DNA from: Burkholderia aenigmatica
Lineage (GTDB): Bacteria > Pseudomonadota > Gammaproteobacteria > Burkholderiales > Burkholderiaceae
DNA: 64,000 bases
Direction: 5' to 3'
NCBI RefSeq assembly: GCF_902499175.1
Contig: NZ_CABVQC010000012.1
Location: forward strand, 86,965-150,964
This document shows positions 61,730 through 64,000 of this stretch, piece after piece. The position numbers and the translations under genes are program-made. Below the pieces are notes generated by a model. That model was not told the origin of the DNA and did no database searches. It worked only from the letters and a program-made list of their open reading frames with translations. The first letter of the stretch is position 1, and each line of letters starts with the position of its first letter.

Positions 61730-62019
61730 GCCACCACCGGGTTCGGCATGTGTCCGGGCCCGCTTTCCCGGCGGCAATCGCCTGCCGGCACGTGCGGCGC
61801 ATCCGTCACGCCCCCGGTCATCCGGAATTTCACTACGTTGCCGAAATCTGATAGAGCCGGGAGATTTGATTTCATACCGTTCACGCATCGGACTGGAAAG
61901 CGATTGCCGATTTCCCCACGGCATCGCGAGCCGCCGACGAATCCCAGGAGCGGGCCGTATCGCACGGCCCGGGCGGCGATGACGGTCCTGCCACGCAGGA
62001 CATTCGTGACGGAGCGACC

Positions 62020-63552
62020 ATGGATGCAAAATTCCAGCCTGATTCAGGCACCGACAGTGACGTAAGCCTGCTGCACAAGATGGGCTATGCGCAGGAACTG
62101 TCGAGACGTATGAGCGGTTTCTCGAACTTCGCGGTTTCGTTTTCGGTGATCTGCATCCTGTCGGGCGGCATCACCGCGTTCCAGCTCGCGTTTTCCGCCA
62201 CCGGCGGCGCGTCGATCGGCCTCGGCTGGCCGTTGGGCTCGCTGTTCGCGCTGATCGTCGCGGTGTCGATGTCGCAAATTGCGTCCGCGTTTCCGACGGC
62301 CGGCGGCCTCTACCACTGGGGCGCGATCCTCGGCGGGAAGAAATGGGGGTGGATGACCGCGTGGCTCAACCTGATCGGCCTGATCTTCGTGATCGCCGCG
62401 ATCAATTTCGGCACCTACGATCCGTTCTTCAAGACGCTGATCGCGCCGATGTTCGGCGTCAGCCCGGACAGCCTGACGTGGTGGCATCAGACGGCGTTCA
62501 TCGCGTTCATCACGATCTCGCAGGCGATCCTGAATGCCCGCGGCATCAAGATCGCGAGCAAGATCACCGACCTGTCGGGCTACCTCATTTTCGTGGTGAC
62601 GATCGCGCTGGTGGTGTCGCTGCTCTACTACTCGCCGGTCGCGTTCGATGCGCATCGATTGGTGACATTCACCAATTTCACCGGCGTCGACGGCGGTGCG
62701 TGGCCAAAGCAGGCCACGCCGCTCGCGTTCCTGTCCGGCCTGTTGCTCGTGACCTACACCATCACCGGCTTCGACGCTTCCGCGCACACGTCGGAAGAGA
62801 CGCACGACGCGGCCAAAAACGTGCCGCGCGGCATCATCGGGTCGGTGTTCTGGTCTGCGGTGTTCGGCTACGTGATGGTGTGCGCGTTCGTGCTGGTGAT
62901 GCCCGACCTGACCGCCAGCATGAAGCAGGGCACCGGCTTTTTCGAAGCCATTCTCGCGCCGATTCCGAAGACCTTGCGCGTCGTCCTCGAACTCGCGATG
63001 TTCTTCATCAACTACGTGTGCGGGCTCGCCGCGATCATGTCGACGTCGCGGATGATGTATGCGTTCGCACGCGACGGCGGGCTGCCGGCATCGAAGCTGC
63101 TGCGCAGCGTGAACCCGACGCACCGGACGCCCGGCCCCGCCATCTGGACGTGTGCGGTGCTCGCGATCGTCGTCACGCTGTACGGCGACGCGTTCTCGGT
63201 GCTGAGCGCCGGCAGCGCGGTGTTCCTGTTCATCTCGTATGCGATGCCGATCGGCTCCGGGATGCTGGCCGAAGGCCGCACGTGGACCGACAAGGGCCCG
63301 TTTCAACTGGGGATCTGGTCGAAGCCGTGTGCGCTGCTCGCGCTGGTCGGCGCCTGTGTGCTCGCGTATGTCGGCATCCAGCCGCCGAACGAGAAGGTGC
63401 TGTACGTGCTCGTCGGTTTCGTCGTCGTGCTGATGGTGATCTGGTACGGCTTCGGCGTGCGCAACACGTTCGCGGGGCCGCCGGTGCTGAAGGACACACG
63501 CAATCTCGACCGCATCCGCGAACTCGAGGCGAACGTCGATCCGACTGTCTGA
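62020..63552 (+). CDS. APC-superfamily amino-acid permease
   Basis: This 510-aa inner-membrane permease has about 12 membrane segments. The start region LHKMGYAQELSRRMSGFSNFAVSFSVICILSGG (given by GYAQELSRRMSGFSNFA) and the segment TITGFDASAHTSEETHDAAKNVPRGI are typical of the amino-acid/choline or GABA permease group. The substrate is not certain. It is preceded by a 290-bp non-coding region and followed by a strong terminator, so it is likely a single-gene transcript. Confidence 0.93.
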   Translation: MDAKFQPDSGTDSDVSLLHKMGYAQELSRRMSGFSNFAVSFSVICILSGGITAFQLAFSATGGASIGLGWPLGSLFALIVAVSMSQIASAFPTAGGLYHWGAILGGKKWGWMTAWLNLIGLIFVIAAINFGTYDPFFKTLIAPMFGVSPDSLTWWHQTAFIAFITISQAILNARGIKIASKITDLSGYLIFVVTIALVVSLLYYSPVAFDAHRLVTFTNFTGVDGGAWPKQATPLAFLSGLLLVTYTITGFDASAHTSEETHDAAKNVPRGIIGSVFWSAVFGYVMVCAFVLVMPDLTASMKQGTGFFEAILAPIPKTLRVVLELAMFFINYVCGLAAIMSTSRMMYAFARDGGLPASKLLRSVNPTHRTPGPAIWTCAVLAIVVTLYGDAFSVLSAGSAVFLFISYAMPIGSGMLAEGRTWTDKGPFQLGIWSKPCALLALVGACVLAYVGIQPPNEKVLYVLVGFVVVLMVIWYGFGVRNTFAGPPVLKDTRNLDRIRELEANVDPTV

Positions 63553-63572
63553 AGCGTCTTCGAAGCAGGCTG

Positions 63573-63616
63573 AAAAAAAACCGACTCGCGGGTTCGATGC
63601 CGCGAGTCGGTTTTTT
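63573..63616. terminator. Intrinsic terminator after the permease
   Basis: A 10-bp perfect stem (CCGACTCGCG with CGCGAGTCGG) around a 10-nt loop is flanked by A8 and T6. The flanks make it bidirectional, serving the convergent glyA as well. Confidence 0.95.
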
Positions 63617-63673
63617 GTTGGAACGTGAAGCGACGCGGTTCGACCGCCTTGCGGCAGCCGAACCCCGCGACCA

Positions 63674-64000
63674 TCAACCGTAGACGGGAAAACGCTTCGT
63701 CAACTCCGCAACCTGCCCGCGCACACGCTCGAGCGTAGCCGCATCTTCCGGCGCTTCCAGCACATCGGCGATCAGGTTGCCGACGATCTCCGCTTCCTTC
63801 ACGCCGAAGCCCCGCGTCGTCATCGCCGGCGAACCCAGGCGCACGCCGCTCGTCACGAACGGCTTTTCCGGATCGTTCGGGATCGCATTCTTGTTCACCG
63901 TGATGTGCGCCGCACCCAGCGCCGCTTCCGCTGCCTTGCCGGTGATGTTCTTTGCGCGCAGGTCGACCAGCATCACGTGGCTTTCCGTACGGCCCGACAC
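63674..64000 (-). CDS. glyA: Serine hydroxymethyltransferase, C-terminal part (cut by window edge)
   Basis: The last 109 codons of GlyA are seen, running off the right edge. The fragment [27 protein letters not shown] (given by [14 protein letters not shown]), then [33 protein letters not shown], is unmistakable. GlyA interconverts serine and glycine with THF. The PLP lysine and N-terminal domain lie outside the window. It converges with the permease at the terminator. Confidence 0.95.
   Translation of the reverse strand: MSGRTESHVMLVDLRAKNITGKAAEAALGAAHITVNKNAIPNDPEKPFVTSGVRLGSPAMTTRGFGVKEAEIVGNLIADVLEAPEDAATLERVRGQVAELTKRFPVYG

Overview
The window is high-GC DNA with the gene content and codon use of a Burkholderia cepacia-complex type betaproteobacterium, and the accessory catabolic and regulatory content suggests a secondary chromosome (inference; no rRNA, replication or chromosome-marker gene is present). 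I find no tRNA, rRNA, CRISPR array, intact insertion sequence or prophage. About 60 genes are supported. Long Arg/Ala-rich frames opposite real genes were ignored.

Layout. 0.1-6.3 kb: a DUF1338 oxygenase with a divergent LysR gene, a secreted protein, a GapN-like aldehyde dehydrogenase and a Tli4-like immunity protein. 6.7-13.9 kb: a more AT-rich, probably acquired formaldehyde-detoxification island (LysR, frmR, frmA, VOC protein, DUF3422 membrane protein, frmB, type II NADH dehydrogenase). 14-16.4 kb: a LysE exporter and three small unknown genes. 16.5-24.8 kb: metal uptake, with DUF2946/PepSY/TonB-receptor genes and a Fur-boxed feoA-feoB-DUF6587 operon, followed by decayed copC/copD. 24.8-28 kb: an old yellow enzyme with a divergent MerR regulator and two small genes. 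28-31.4 kb: a uronate/aldarate locus (udh, LacI regulator, MFS transporter) linked by a shared palindrome. 31.7-36 kb: alkylation repair (Ada-AlkA fusion and ogt), an AraC regulator, panB and an AsnC/Lrp regulator divergent from glmS. 38-44.1 kb: two decayed AraC-gene fragments around an exported unknown protein, then an intact AraC-regulated set of a nitroreductase-like protein, an adenylate-forming enzyme and an ACT-like protein. 44.2-54.3 kb: a GST gene, then a long minus-strand hydroquinone/hydroxyquinol catabolic cluster (MFS, LysR, two-subunit hydroquinone dioxygenase, semialdehyde dehydrogenase, maleylacetate reductase, hydroxyquinol dioxygenase, YciI-like protein, Rieske ferredoxin, porin). 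54.8-64 kb: an orphan PAAR protein, a cysteine desulfurase fused to a CX5R domain, a LysR/flavodoxin pair, a lipoprotein, a PfpI-like lipoprotein beside a GlxA-type regulator, an amino-acid permease, and the C-terminal end of glyA cut by the window edge.

The strongest leads are: the uncharacterised nitroreductase/adenylate-forming/ACT operon with its decayed regulator copies; the formaldehyde island with a DUF3422 protein and an FrmR carrying Tyr at the usual His60 position; and an identical 17-bp dyad found upstream of both the hydroquinone dioxygenase and the MFS gene. Palindromes upstream of the LacI and Lrp targets give directly testable regulons.
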